Source: Euphorbia lathyris (taxonomy: Eukaryota; Streptophyta; Magnoliopsida; Malpighiales; Euphorbiaceae). Taken from it: a DNA stretch of 64,000 nucleotides. Both the position numbers and the translations under genes were made by a program. Shown here piece by piece: positions 1 to 11,536 of the stretch. The stretch covers positions 38,225,501-38,289,500 of the forward strand of contig NC_088918.1 of the NCBI RefSeq assembly GCF_963576675.1, read 5' to 3'. The notes under the pieces were generated by a model that worked only from the letters and a program-made list of their open reading frames with translations, was not told the origin of the DNA and did no database searches. Within the stretch, counting starts at the first letter, position 1. Every line of letters starts with the position of its first letter.

Positions 1-410
1 TTTGTATCGATTCTTAATGTGCAGTCAAATTGCAGAGTCGAAGCTTTGTTTAATCCGTCACTTTAATTACCTTATGCTTGACTGAAAACAATTATTTATT
101 GAAAATATAATAGAAAAATAAGCTCACAATTGTTGCTCAAATCATGGAAGCAATACGCTTAATAATTACTGAATTCCTTTAAAAAATTATTAAATTTACC
201 CATTTTGTGGATTTTTTCTTTAAGAATTTGATTTCACTTGTTAATTTATTTTATCATTCTCTGGGAGTAGCTAGAGATCCGGATGCATTGTTTGAATGCA
301 AATGCATCAACTGCATTCATAGTATGCGCTGTAACTACACTTTATTGAGTTTCAGTTTTGTATAAATTCATAGTGATAAAACTGATAATTTTGGGGGTTT
401 CTTTCTCAAG
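1..410 (+). other. Probable intron of the methyltransferase gene
   Basis: AT-rich sequence without coding character, ending in a T-rich tract and an AG acceptor at 409-410, directly before the first recognisable methyltransferase exon. The earlier exon(s), with any plastid transit peptide, would lie left of the window. Confidence 0.6.
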
Positions 411-2160
411 AGGATTCAGAAAAGAGGCCTAAGAATGTGGTTGATGTTGGGTGCGGGATTGGAGGAAGCTCAAGATACTTAGCAAAGAAATATGGAGCTA
501 AGTGTGTAGGTATCACACTCAGTCCTGTTCAAGCCGAGAGGGCCAATGCTCTAGCAGCTGCTCAAGGATTGTCGGACAAGGTTTTTCAATCTGTTTGAGG
601 ATTTTACATATATAGTAAAATTTTGGGGCATAATATTGTGATTAATTTGCAGGCTTCTTTTCAAGTTGGAGATGCTTTGGAGCAGCCATTTCCAGATGGG
701 CAATTTGATCTGGTTTGGTCTATGGAGAGTGGAGAACATATGCCTGACAAGGAAAAGGTATAGACTAGTTGTTACTGTTTTTGGTAAATGCATGTAGCTT
801 TGCTATTTAAGTTGTTCTCTCACCCTTTTACTAAAATTGGCAGTTTGTTGGTGAATTGGTTAGAGTGGCAGCCCCAGGTGGTAGAATTATAATAGTAACA
901 TGGTGCCATAGGAATCTCAGCCCTTCTGAAGAATCTTTACAGACATGGGAGAAAGATCACTTGAAGAAGATATGTGATGCATATTATCTTCCTGAATGGT
1001 GTTCTGCTGATGATTATGTCAAATTGCTCAACTCTCTTTCCCTTGAGGTAATTAATTACTGACTACTTTTATTTCATGACCACTTCATAATAACAAAACC
1101 TATACCATCTTGAGTTTTATGACCTTTGCTCAAATTATATTTTTGGCTTAGACCATACAATACAACGGCCTTGAACTTGTTAAGAAAAATACCCTCCCTA
1201 AAATATCCCGATACAAAGAGGGGTGAAAAAGGTAAATGTCATATTATATGGATTTAATTTGAATTAAATCATACTCGTGGCATTAATTTTCAGCTGGGAC
1301 CCGCATATGTGTGTCAACATATTAATGGAGGGATTCTTGAAGTACTCTGTCCAAAATGACTTTTTTTTTTATTAAGTTATTATTTTAAGCCTATACTTTT
1401 GTTCTGCTTTTTGGTAACTGGGGAAGGATTTAAAGTTAGACAAAACCCACTATGTAAACTAAATTAATTATAAATATAGTTATCTTTCTTTTAGTTGAAT
1501 TCAAGCTTCAAGTGGTAAGATTTGTTTTGCAGGATATTAGAACTGCCGATTGGTCAGAGTATGTTGCCCCATTTTGGCCGGCAGTGATTCGTTCAGCGTT
1601 GACATGGAAGGGCCTGATATCTCTACTCCGCAGTGGTAAGCTTTGTTTCATTTGCACTTACTAGTTTTATTTCTTAAGCTTATCATTTATGCTGTTAGGA
1701 TGTGTTGTGTTGATGGTTTTAGGAGATAATAATATATAGGCCTAAAATTTCATCATCTAAATTTTCAAAAGTTTTAAATGATACTCCATTTTCAACAAAT
1801 TACATTCAATAATTTCTATTTCTCAACTGAAGGCATTTGAAGTTTTGGGAATATTAAATACAATAAAGTAGCATAGATTTAGACTAAAGAACTGAACTAA
1901 TTTTTTTTAGGAAAACTAGAATAAAGAAAAACTAATTTACTAGTATAAGGGAATGAGAGGAGTAAATGATTTATTAATTTAAGCACTTTAATTTTATGTA
2001 GAACAATAATATTGGAAATGTTAATATTAACGAGGGTTGACCATTATCATTATCAGGTCTGAAAACCATCAGAGGAGCATTAGTGATGCCATTGATGATT
2101 CAAGGATTCAAGAAAGGTGTTATAAAATTTGTTGTCATTACATGTCGAAAGCCCCAATAG
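411..2160 (+). CDS. VTE4: Gamma-tocopherol methyltransferase, 3' part (five exons)
   Basis: SAM-dependent methyltransferase of the gamma-tocopherol methyltransferase family, which in plants converts gamma- to alpha-tocopherol in plastids. Five exons splice in frame: 411-580, 653-757, 844-1047, 1533-1635 and 2057-2160, all with GT-AG borders, ending at TAG 2158-2160 (about 229 visible residues). SAM-binding motif I reads VVDVGCGIGGSSRYLA; the next exon has the motif-II-like stretch FPDGQFDLVWSMESGEHMP. The later exons contain family signatures such as ICDAYYLPEWCS, APFWPAVIRSALTWKG and ITCRKPQ at the C-terminus. No frame break was seen, so it looks functional, but the N-terminus is outside the window. 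Some Apocynaceae alkaloid N-methyltransferases arose from this family, so a different substrate cannot be excluded from this half. Confidence 0.87.
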
Positions 2161-2712
2161 AAAAGCCTTCAACTATCCATTTAATTCATAATTAATAAAC
2201 CAACAAACGGACTACCCCTTCATGTTTCTGTGTTGCACCCTTTGTCAGGCCGCCTCTTTCCATTGTAATTTCATAATGGACGGTATGTAACTGGAGTGTG
2301 TTAAAGTATGATATAGTAAGAGAAACTGAGTGAAGTATATAATATTCTGATATTATAGGAGAGTACAAGTTCTATTAGAGCAACTAAGAGAAACTAACAA
2401 TTTATAAGAATTAAAACCTCACTAACGCTTCTTGAGCTAACCCTAAAACACTCATTAAGAAATAAGTGTACTCTGTCGTTACCAAAGTAATAATTTAGAA
2501 AAGTCCAGTATCGAATCTACAAGATTTATACCGCAAATATCAAACTATTCAAATTCTAATCGTCATTTAAGCGGTGAAAAGTTGGAGTTTGTTTTGCTAT
2601 ACTAAAATCTATTGCTAACTCTAATTCTAATTCTATTTCTAATGAAGGATCCAGACCAACTATTATGAATGAAAATGGAAATGATATGATAATAAAGAAA
2701 ATTGGAGTAATG
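2161..2712 (+). other. 3' UTR and spacer, no gene seen
   Basis: The first 100-200 bases are the probable 3' UTR of the methyltransferase. The rest is AT-rich with no coding signature. The last five bases before the Copia LTR (TAATG, 2708-2712) would be its target-site duplicate, but the partner copy is lost because the element is truncated. Confidence 0.6.
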
Positions 2713-5150
2713 TGTTGGAAATTGGTGCATGTATATTTTTATGTGCATAATAAATGAAGTATTTAATATCAAGAAGATGGAGGATTATGCTTTGAACCTA
2801 GTCAAGAAGTTAAAAGGTTACATTGATCTCTACAACACATTAATTGAAGAGAGAGATTACGAAGCATCACATTCTATTTATAGGGCTCTTTGTTTCCTAT
2901 AAATAGAGACTCCATATTTCTGGAGAATTAAAAGAGAAGAGTTATAAAAAGGCTGTGAGTGTTTGCTTAGAAGTATTGCAGGAATTCTCACTCTGCACAT
3001 CTGTGTAAATTGTGTGTGTGATTAAAAGTGAGTAGGGTGTACTTGGGTTTTGGGTAGTGAGTGAGTGATTGAGTGTTGTAATACTTGTACTCCATTCTTA
3101 TAGTGCAAAGAGCTTCTTGCAGTAGCTCCAAGGATTAGCCACTGTTTTGTGGTGAACCTTGTAAAAATTCTTGTATTCTTTCTTGTTTGTTTATTTCTAT
3201 ATTCCGTGTTTTATTTCCGCGTTTTGCCGTTGTGTCCTGGAAGAGAAATTTGGTATTGTGATCGTTTATTTTATAAATTTCTAACAACTGGTATCAGAGC
3301 TATCTGGTTTGGACAATGATAGGGTTAGACAGAATAAGTTCTGGAATAAGCAAGTTTGATGGAACTGACTTTTCATTTTGGAGATTACAGATTATAGACT
3401 ATCTATATAGCAAAAAGCTGCGCTTGCCGCTTTCAAAAGTGAAACCAGCAGACATGAGCCAAGAGGATTGGGAACTTCTCGATCGACAAGTGTTGGGCGT
3501 AATTAGATTGACGCTAACACGGAATGTCGCTCATAACGTAGCAGAAACCAAGTCAACAACCGAAATGATGAGACTTTTATCAGATATGTACGAGAAGCCT
3601 TCCGCAAATAACAAGGTACATCTGATGAAAAAGTTATTCAATTTAAGAATGGGTGATAATGCCTCAGTTGCAGAACATATAAATGAGTTCAATACCATTG
3701 TTACTCAACTAATGTCTGTTGATATTACCTTTGATGATGAGGTACATGCTTTAATTCTTTTGGCTTCATTACCTAATAATTGGGAGCCTATGAGGGCTGC
3801 GGTTAGTAATTCTGTTGGCAAGGGAAAATTGTCATTTAGTGATGTCAGGGATCGAATTCTTGCTGAAGAAGTGCGAAGGATTGATTCCGGTGAAGGTACA
3901 TCGACAAGTTCTGCCTTAAATGTTGAAAATAGAGGTAGAAGCAAAGAAAGGAATTCTAATCGAGGACGAGGTAGATCGAAGTCAAGGAATGGTAGATCCA
4001 AATCAAGAAATGGATGGAAATTGGAGTGCTGGAATTGTGGAAAGCCCGGACATGTGAAGGCTAAATGCGGACTTCCAAAGAAGGAAGACAATAAGAAAGC
4101 TACAAATGTTGTAGCTGATGAGGTACAAGATGTCTTACTTTTATCTATTGATTGTTCTATTGAATCTTGGATATTAGATTCAGGTGCTTCTTTTCATACG
4201 ACATCAAACCGTGAAATCATGGAGAACTATTCAATTGGAAACTACGGGAAGGTGTATCTCGCAGATGGTGAGCCATTGGAGATAGTCGGAATAGGTGATG
4301 TTCGTTTGAAGTTAGAAAATGGAACGGTGTGGAAAATCAACCAAGTAAGACATGTGCATAAGTTAACAAAGAACCTTATTTCAGTTGGACAGCTTGATGA
4401 AGCAGGTCACAATGTGCACTTTACTAATGGATCTTGGAAAGTCAGCAAAGGAGCAATTGTTGTTGCTCGAGGTAATAAAACTGGTACTTTATACATGACC
4501 ACTAATTGCAAAGATACTCTGGAAGCTATTGATGCAGGTGTAAACTCAAGTCTATGGCACTGTAGACTTGGTCACATGAGTGAGAAAGGGATGAAGTTGA
4601 TGCTATCAAAAGGTAAACTCCCTGACTTGAAAGGTGTAGAACATTGCATATGTGAAAGCTGCATCTTTGGCAAACAGAAAAAAGTGAGTTTCTTGAATGG
4701 TGGAAGAAAGCCTAGAGAAACAAAGTTGGAGCTGGTTCACACGGACGTTTGGGGGCCATCTCCTGTGCCATCCCTTGGAGGTTCAAAATACTATGTTACA
4801 TTCATAGATGACTCAAGCAGAAAGGTATGAGTTGACTTCCTCAAAAATAAATCTGATATGTTTGATACCTTCAGGAAATGGAAAGCTTTAGCAGAAATGA
4901 GATGAATTTGAAGGTGAAGTGCCTGAGATTTGATAATGGTGGAGAATATGAAAATAGTGAATTCAAGAAGTATTGTGCACAAATGGGCATCAAGATGGAG
5001 AAAACTATCCCAGGCACACCTCAACAAAATGGGATAGCTGAGCGGATGAATAGAACACTGAATGAACGTGCCAGAAGTATGGGGTTACATGCAGGGTTGC
5101 CAAAATAATTTTGGGCAGATGCAGTTGATACTGCAGCTTACTTGATAAAC
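2713..5150 (+). mobile_element. Truncated Copia LTR retrotransposon with 5' LTR
   Basis: The 5' LTR spans 2713-3286 (574 bp). It starts TGTTGGAAATT and ends AATTTCTAACA, a perfect 11-bp inverted terminus with the usual TG...CA ends. Two bases later comes the primer-binding site TGGTATCAGAGC (3289-3300), complementary to initiator tRNA-Met. The gag-pol frame follows and breaks off inside integrase near 5150. Reverse transcriptase, RNase H and the 3' LTR are missing. Confidence 0.9.
3316..5150 (+). pseudogene. Copia gag-protease-integrase, broken
   Basis: A 504-codon open stretch (3316-4830) carries Gag (start MIGLDRISSGISKFDGTDFS), a CCHC zinc knuckle CWNCGKPGHVKAKC, an aspartic protease centre (WILDSGASFHTT) and the GAG-pre-integrase domain with its HHCC finger (WHCRLGH...CESCIFGK). 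Integrase begins with HTDVWGPSP and then hits a stop at 4828-4830. The core resumes at 4878-5108 (RFDNGGEYENSEF, then PQQNGIAERMNRT) after a deletion, meets another stop at 5106-5108, and the frame is last recognisable as FWADAVDTAAYLI. The polyprotein is therefore dead and lacks the reverse transcriptase half. Confidence 0.9.
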
Positions 5151-6014
5151 GAGAGTGACAACATCAGGAAGACGAAAGGCAAAATCAGTTTCCTTAGATG
5201 TACATGGGGTACATTCACCATCTAGGCGCAACGCGAGTTGAGGTTAGGAGGATGAAAAGACATCAAGCCCCTAAATACCTAGAACTCTTAGCGGGGTGGG
5301 AGAATTTTCAATCATCGGGCCTAAGCAAGCCACGAATATCTAAGGCAAAAAGGACTTTCAGCCACTAGAAATGCCAATTGAGCTTCCATTAGAGTGAAAG
5401 GTGGGGCTCAAGGGAGCTAAAGCAACAAACGAGCCCAAGGTGTTGCCGTTAGAGGGCAAGACTCAGCACCAACCAACCAACTGAGCTTTCACCCAATGGA
5501 GTGGTGAAATCGAAAAAGTCCAAAGTCAAACGGGTGGCCAAAGATGTGAGCAACACAAGTGAGCAAGGTGTCATCAGCCAACTAGAGAATCCTATGGTAG
5601 CAAACACCAAGGGGAGAAATATGTGAGGTCTGAGAGCCAATGGAAGAATATCGGCCAAGCGTAGGAAGACTTTCCAATCGAGGCTTGTGGAAGGAAAATT
5701 ACCAATAAGAGACAAGCACGATGTTAAGCCAATAAGGAGAAGGTCAATGAAGATTTGTGCCACTGAGGGCCAAAACTCAAAAATTATAGGCCAATGGGTT
5801 GGACAACATTGAGATAGTCATTGGAGGAATGACATGTTGCGACCGAGAACCAACCCATGTATGGAATGAAAAGCTTGTTAATTTTGTCTCAACATAAAGT
5901 TCATATTTATGTTTATAATCAATTTGGAATAAAGAGTTATATGTTTCAAATTGATTAATCTACACAACACGTCATAATTAACATGTGCAACCCACCGTGC
6001 CATAAATTAAATGA
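5151..6014 (+). other. Unassigned, possibly decayed coding repeat
   Basis: Base composition changes sharply at the end of the Copia fragment. The plus strand between about 5480 and 5800 reads as basic, coding-like peptide pieces (for example GRISAKRRKTFQSRL) with stops. I could not assign a family; a degenerate LINE ORF1 is possible because LINE sequence in the same orientation follows at 6680. From 5860 on it is AT-rich with no signal. Confidence 0.3.
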
Positions 6015-6661
6015 CTAAATAATATAAATAGAAACTTTATTCTTATAAATATTCATTGAATTGGACATATAATAAATTTCTTTGAATTTCCACATCTCAT
6101 CAGATACATAACCCTTACCCATATACATTCCACCTTTTGACAAAACAAACATTTCACATTCGAAAACCATCTTAAAATCCGGAGCAAAGACGGCTTCGTA
6201 AAACCAGGTCCTTTGAATGTGAGGCATATACAAGACATTATGAAATGTTACTTCTTTCCGAGAAGCCATCTTCATAATTACAGTTCTGGTCCCTCGATCT
6301 TAAAGGTATCAGAATTGTTCATAAAGAAATTTTCTCTAAACTTAGGAGTCGGTTCAATAAAGAATTCCTTGTCACAACAAACATAACATGCGACATTGAT
6401 ATCCAACCACCACTCCATTAGGTTGGAATCAACCATGTTGACTTTCGAGACCATAATACACATATTGATGTTAGACACGTCTTGCATAATAGTTTCCTTC
6501 TCTCTAATTACTTTTGCAATAAAAGTGCAAAAAATGATGAACTCATTTTTGTGGGGTTGTTCGCTTGAGAGGAATTCAGGTATCATATGGTGTTTGTAGG
6601 ATAAACTATGTATTTCTAAATGGATTGGGGGCCTTGGCTTCCGTAAGCTTAAGAAGTTCAA
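6015..6661 (-). pseudogene. Copia protease-region fragment, decayed
   Basis: Two minus-strand frames (6661-6278 and 6275-6015) together resemble the protease and following segment of a Copia polyprotein. EWWLDINVACYVC corresponds to the usual EWW(I/V)DTGATRHVC protease motif with the catalytic D retained but the next residues changed. VTFHNVLYMPHI matches the conserved NNVLYVPEI stretch, and LSKGGMYMGKGYV also fits. No LTR, zinc finger or integrase is attached. Confidence 0.65.
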
Positions 6662-6679
6662 TATAAGCCTCTTAGAGAA

Positions 6680-7835
6680 ACATGGTTGAGCTATTTTTAT
6701 CCAATCCTTCTTCCTTAGTTGTTAGAGTTCTCAAGGACCGTTAGTTCCCATCTGGGACTTTTTCTAACTACCACTCAAGGGTCCAATCCTAGTTATATTT
6801 GGCGTAGCTTGATAGATGTCCAACCCCTCCTTTAGATGTGAACCAAGATTCGTGTCACCTTATGGAGCAGTTTTAACATTTGGTATAGTCCATGGTTGAT
6901 GACTGGGGGGACAAGCCTTCTATAGACTCATGCATTGTATGATTTACGAAGTGCTAAGGCAAGTTATTTAATGAACAATACTTAGACTGGTTCGAATGAA
7001 ATAGATCACTAATCATCTTGATAGTAGATACAATGATCCGATTCGTCATATTACTGTTATAAGTTATCCCAATAAGGATGGATGTGGCTCTTTGAACTAG
7101 GGGTATGTTCACTATAAAAAACGACTACAATTTTCTCACCGGATCCTTTGACACCCTCTATGGTTGCCCTTTTATTGGTGGTTTCATCTTTGGAATGCTA
7201 ATATCCCCTCAAAGTATAAAGAGTTTTATTGGTATGCTTCGTCCAACTGCCTCCCGATAACCTCCTCTCCCATGTTCAGGGGTATGGACCTTGATCCGCT
7301 TTGCCTTTTCTATTAGTCTTAGGTTAAAGTTACCTTCCATGTTCTGTTAGGCTGTGAATTTCTAGTTCTATTTAGCATTTGGCTAACCTAGACATCAGTT
7401 TTAATTTATCCTATTTCATTGAATGGTTAGACAACATTTTTTCTTCCAAACCTAAAGTTGTTGCTTGCTAAGTGTTGCCAATTCTTTAGCACATTTGGAA
7501 GACTATGAACGAGAGACTTTGGCAAGGTTCCGATCACTCCCCAGAGTTGGTCCTCTACTTGGCTTTATGTTCTCTCTCCTCCAAACAAGTAGCCTAACTT
7601 CTCCAGCTTGGCTCAACAATTGTTTCTTCCACGTCTCCCTCTTGGTGGATCACCCCCTATTGATTGGCTCAAATGCAATTTTGATGTAGCCTATTTTACC
7701 AAGATTAATTGTTGTGGGTTCGGGGTGTGTTCTCCGTGATTCTAATGGAAGGTTCATTGTCGCCCATTCTTCCCGTCTCTATGGTCTTCCTTACGCTCTA
7801 ACAATCGAAGCTTTGGGCTTTTGTAGAACATAGTA
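6680..7835 (+). mobile_element. LINE 3' part (zf-RVT and RNase H), decayed
   Basis: In shifting plus-strand frames this matches the segment downstream of reverse transcriptase in plant L1-type LINEs: NPSSLVVRVLKDR, then SNPSYIWRS, then the zf-RVT-like LWNANIPSKYKEFYWYASSNCLP. The RNase H domain follows with VLRDSNGRFIVAHSSRLYG and LTIEALGF at 7735-7830. The reading breaks at about 7835 and resumes at about 9680, so something was inserted here. Many stops and frameshifts show it is old. Confidence 0.72.
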
Positions 7836-9680
7836 TTGCAATCGAGCCGAGCCGAGCCAAGCAAAGCTCTGGCCTGCTCAGACTCGGTGTTGAAACACCT
7901 TTCTACATGATTTTGATTTGACAAAATTGTTTAAGTATAAATTAAAATACATATTCTAAACACACTAAGTTTAAATGCTTTGATTTATTCTACTAATGTG
8001 TTTGTTCAATGTTGAGTATAAATGTTATAAGTCATAAGGATTGGAAGGCCCAAGCCCAATACGGAAGCCAAGGCCCAAGTCAAACAACTCAGTACACTCG
8101 GCCCGCGTATATCAAGACGTTGCCGTTTTGTTCAAAACGCAACTCAGCTATCGGAAGGATCTAGAAGACCTTCGGGAACAACTTCAAGATGAAGCTGCTG
8201 AGTAGTCTCGACAAAGCGTACAAGACAGCAGCTGTCAAAGGAAAACTTCCAGACAAAGTGTTTCCTCTTTTGGCAAAGTTCAGACGACATAGTATGCTGT
8301 CCAGTTGACTTTACCATAAAAGGAGAGACCATCTGCTGTGCTGACCGAGGACAGAAGATACACGATTGTGATTGGCCGAGAGCTCTATGCAAGTCAGGAT
8401 GACAACGACACATAGCCGTTTCCCTCCAACGGTTATTTCGAAATTCGAAATGACCGAATGACCAGACGTCTCTATAAATAGTGCCATCACAAGCTTCACA
8501 ACACACAGAACTTGATCAAGCCATTACGCTGACCAAATCTCTACAAGTTCTGCAAGCAAGAAGCAAAGCAAAATTCTTACACTACATTTTCATATCTGTG
8601 TAAAAGTCTAGAGTGATTGTAAATCGTCTAAAGTGTCTTAGCACATCTTTGTATTAGGACAAAAACACTTATCATTTCTAGAGATAGAAAGGAGAGGCTG
8701 AGTACTCGGTTTTAAGTACTCAGCGGAGAGATTAGGATTGAGTAGAAGTATAGAGGAATGTACTCTTGTCATACTCAATTGTTGATATTGTAAAAGGTTT
8801 GAGGCTCTACCTTTAAAGAGCTCAGTAGAGGATTTGAAATCTCGGACGTGTTCCGGGGACAGGACGTAGGCTTAGAAGAAGCCGAACCTGGATAAATCTG
8901 CTGAGTGAAGTATTTCTAAACCTTTGACTCCTTATTTATATTGCTTGCTTAAACAATCAAAACTGACCAAGTCAAGAGGTCAAGTTGAGTTGTGCGCATT
9001 AAAACGTAAGAGCTCAGGAATAGACTCTAAGTGCTATCTCCTGACTTAAGCTAAGAAACTGACCTAGTCACCTGTTGACTAAGCCAGTATCTTGCTGTTT
9101 ACTCAGCGCCGCTGTTCAAACCTTTTCTTTAGTAAAAGAAGTCTGCATAAATTGCGAAAAAGTTTAAATAGTTCCTAATCCCCTCCCCCTTGGAACTATA
9201 CTTGCAACTAAACAAGGGACCAACACTCGGCACATCAGAAAATTGACGAGCTCAAGCTCGAGCTCAACATTCTATTTATGAGCTTGTCCACGAGCTTTGG
9301 TTGCGAGCAGCTCATTAATTCAGGTCATGAACTTTGCTCACAAACAAATCATTAATTAGATTGACTTGAAATTTGTTTAACACAAAACTACATGGTTTTA
9401 AAATCTACAAAACTATATTGTTTTACATTTTTCCCTTTATAGAAATACTATTATTAAAAAAATAATTGAACCAAGCTTGCTCACGAGCATGTTCATGAAC
9501 ATTATAATCGAAATTGTTCATGAATCTATAATCAAGCATGCTTGCGAGCTTTCGAGCCAAGTTTCACCTTGCTTAAGCTCGACTCGTTTACAATCAAGCT
9601 GAACATGATCGAGCTTTACCAAATCGAATATCGAACCGGCCATGAGCAGCTTAGCTCATTTACAATCCTAGTAGAGCACT
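7836..9680. repeat. GAGCTC-rich repeat inserted in the LINE
   Basis: Outside the nested solo LTR this consists of 7836-7887 and about 9226-9680, rich in interspersed GAGCTCG, GAGCTTG and CGAGCC words on both strands. The outer ends look weakly inverted (ATTGCAATCGAGCC on the left; the right end reversed reads ATTGTAAATGAGCT), as in a foldback or hAT-like element. A short TAGTA occurs at both edges, but a proper target duplication was not resolved. Confidence 0.45.
7888..9225 (+). mobile_element. Sirevirus-type solo LTR (1338 bp) with 5-bp TSD
   Basis: Begins TGTTGAAACACC and ends GGGACCAACA, flanked on both sides by CTCGG (7883-7887 and 9226-9230), a perfect 5-bp target duplication. The termini match those of the Sirevirus LTRs at 49011 and 59414 (opposite strand). 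A TATA-like CTATAAATAG lies near 8471. No internal sequence or second LTR is present, so it is the product of LTR-LTR recombination. Near the 3' end is a hairpin, TAGTTCC...GGAACTA (9169-9198), around a C-rich loop. Confidence 0.92.
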
Positions 9681-9992
9681 TAATTGGATCAAAAACTTTA
9701 TTCTCAATCATATTGTCTTTGAATTTGATTCTCGGCTTATGGTTCCAGCACTTTACAACAACATTTACGCTAGTTCTTATGTAAGAGCTGTCTTAGATGA
9801 TTATATGTTTGTTCTAAATTCATGATGTTTCTTTATTTTATTTTGGTTATTGTAAATCATGTTAAGAAATCAACAAACTAGATTGCTCACACTTTAGTTT
9901 GATCCTAGACTCGGGAGGTTCACCCTCCCTTTGTATTGTTGATCTTCTGCCTCTAATTCTTTAATGAATTTCTTTTTCTGTGTCAAAAAAAA
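9680..9992 (+). mobile_element. LINE 3' end with poly(A)
   Basis: Continuation of the LINE interrupted at 7835. EFDSRLMVPALYNNIYASSY matches the RNase H segment normally following the conserved ESDS core, and LNHVAHTLA-like and final LPLILNEFLF-like pieces can be traced with frameshifts. The element ends in an A tract at 9985-9992. Confidence 0.68.
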
Positions 9993-11536
9993 GGGAAAAT
10001 TATAAAATTGGATCAAATTGGAGGCCCATTTATATATTTAGACCAATTACCCAACACATTACATATCTACACTATTTATTTGTGATTTTCCCAAAATACC
10101 CCAAATATTTCATCTTCCCCCTTTCTTTCTATCGTTTCATTTTCCTCTCTTCCTTTCTTTTTATTGTGCGAACAGAATCCATTTTTTCATCATTCTGTCT
10201 CTTCTTCCTCTACTTGTCTCTCTGTTCTTATATGAATCGAAGGCATGGTTCTTCATCTTCTTGTTTCTTCTTCCTCTCTTTGATTCTTTCTTCTTCTGTG
10301 AATCGAAGGCATCATTATTCGATGTTCTTCTGCGTTTATCATATATTTATTGTCGATTTCAATGGTAAAAAGCAGAAAAAGGTAAGTATCTACTGTATTT
10401 CTGCGCTCATCTTCCTCTCTTTCTAGAAAATGACTTTGCAGAATGAGTTTGCTTCACATTTTGTGAACCCTGCGAAGCAAAATCATCCTTTGAAGTAGTA
10501 TTTTCTCTAGAAAATGACTTTGCATAATGAGTGTTTCACATTTTGCAAAGCCTGTGAAGCAAAATCATCCACCGAAGCAGTATTTTCTCCAAAAAAGGAC
10601 ATCACAGACTTCGCAGTTTCGCAATATGCGAAGCAAAATCATCATTTGTCAGGTTGTATTTCTCTTCGCAGGCTTCGCAGTTTCGCTTTCTGAGAAGCGT
10701 TTCTTTCATTATTTCCCTAAAATGACTTAATTTTTGTGTGAAGGTTGAATACAAAGGCATCAAATTCAAGTATCCATTTAGCTTGAATACAAAGACATCA
10801 ATCACAGTGAGGGGTGATTGAGATGTGATGAAGAAAGTGAAGAATAAATGTTCTAGTTTCTTTTGCTTATGAACTTCCTCCTAAAGCCTAGAAGCACTCC
10901 AATTAGGGTTTACTGTGGTAAACTGGTACTCATGCCATTGCTGGGGTTTAAGGTTTATGGTTTGAATTATTGTTGCAATTTTGTTTTAAATTTTGATAAT
11001 GTTATACTTTTTATGTCATTTTTCTATACATGTTACTTGTGTATATTTTAGGCAAATAACAAAATATACTGCTTCACATTTTCCCCAAACTACGAAGACT
11101 GAGCAAAAACTGTGAAGGTAAATACTACTTCAGTATATGAATTTGCTTTGTAGTTTGTGAAAACTACGAAGTAAACTCATTTTGCGAAGTAGTATTTCTC
11201 TTCGCAGGTTTCGCAATTTGCGAAAATGCGAAGTAAAATCATATGTGAGAAGTATTATCCTAGAAAAAATGTACAAAATACTAAAAAATGGAGTGACAAG
11301 TTCGCAATAAGAAAGATTTTACAGAGTTGATAATTAAAAACGGAGTGCCAAGTTTGCAAAATAAGAAAGAAACGAAGAGAGAAAGAAGGAAAAATAAGAA
11401 ATTTCTAAATTGTTATATATATATGAAGGACATTTTAGAAAAATCACAAATAAATAGTCTAGATATGTAATATATTGGGTAATTGGTCTAAATATGTAAA
11501 TGAGCCTCTCATTTAACCCAATTTTATAATTTTTCT
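9993..11536. mobile_element. 1.5-kb element with about 110-bp terminal inverted repeats
   Basis: The left end (9993-10100) and the inverted right end (11430-11536) match over about 110 bp, sharing AAAATTATAAAATTGG, TATTTAGACCAATTACCCAA and TATTTATTTGTGATTTT. The left end abuts the A tract of the LINE and the right end is followed by A-rich sequence, so the target duplication cannot be resolved. The interior has no transposase. It contains repeated motifs around TTCGCAGNTTTCGCAA/TGCGAAG (10440-10700 and 11060-11250) and a short coding-like piece (VEYKGIKFKYPFSLNTKTSI, near 10745). Mutator-like is the best guess. Confidence 0.7.

Noticed and set aside
5449..5763. 104-codon minus-strand hydrophobic frame
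   Set aside because: Antisense to a region whose plus strand looks more coding-like; composition is typical of a shadow frame and no domain was recognised.
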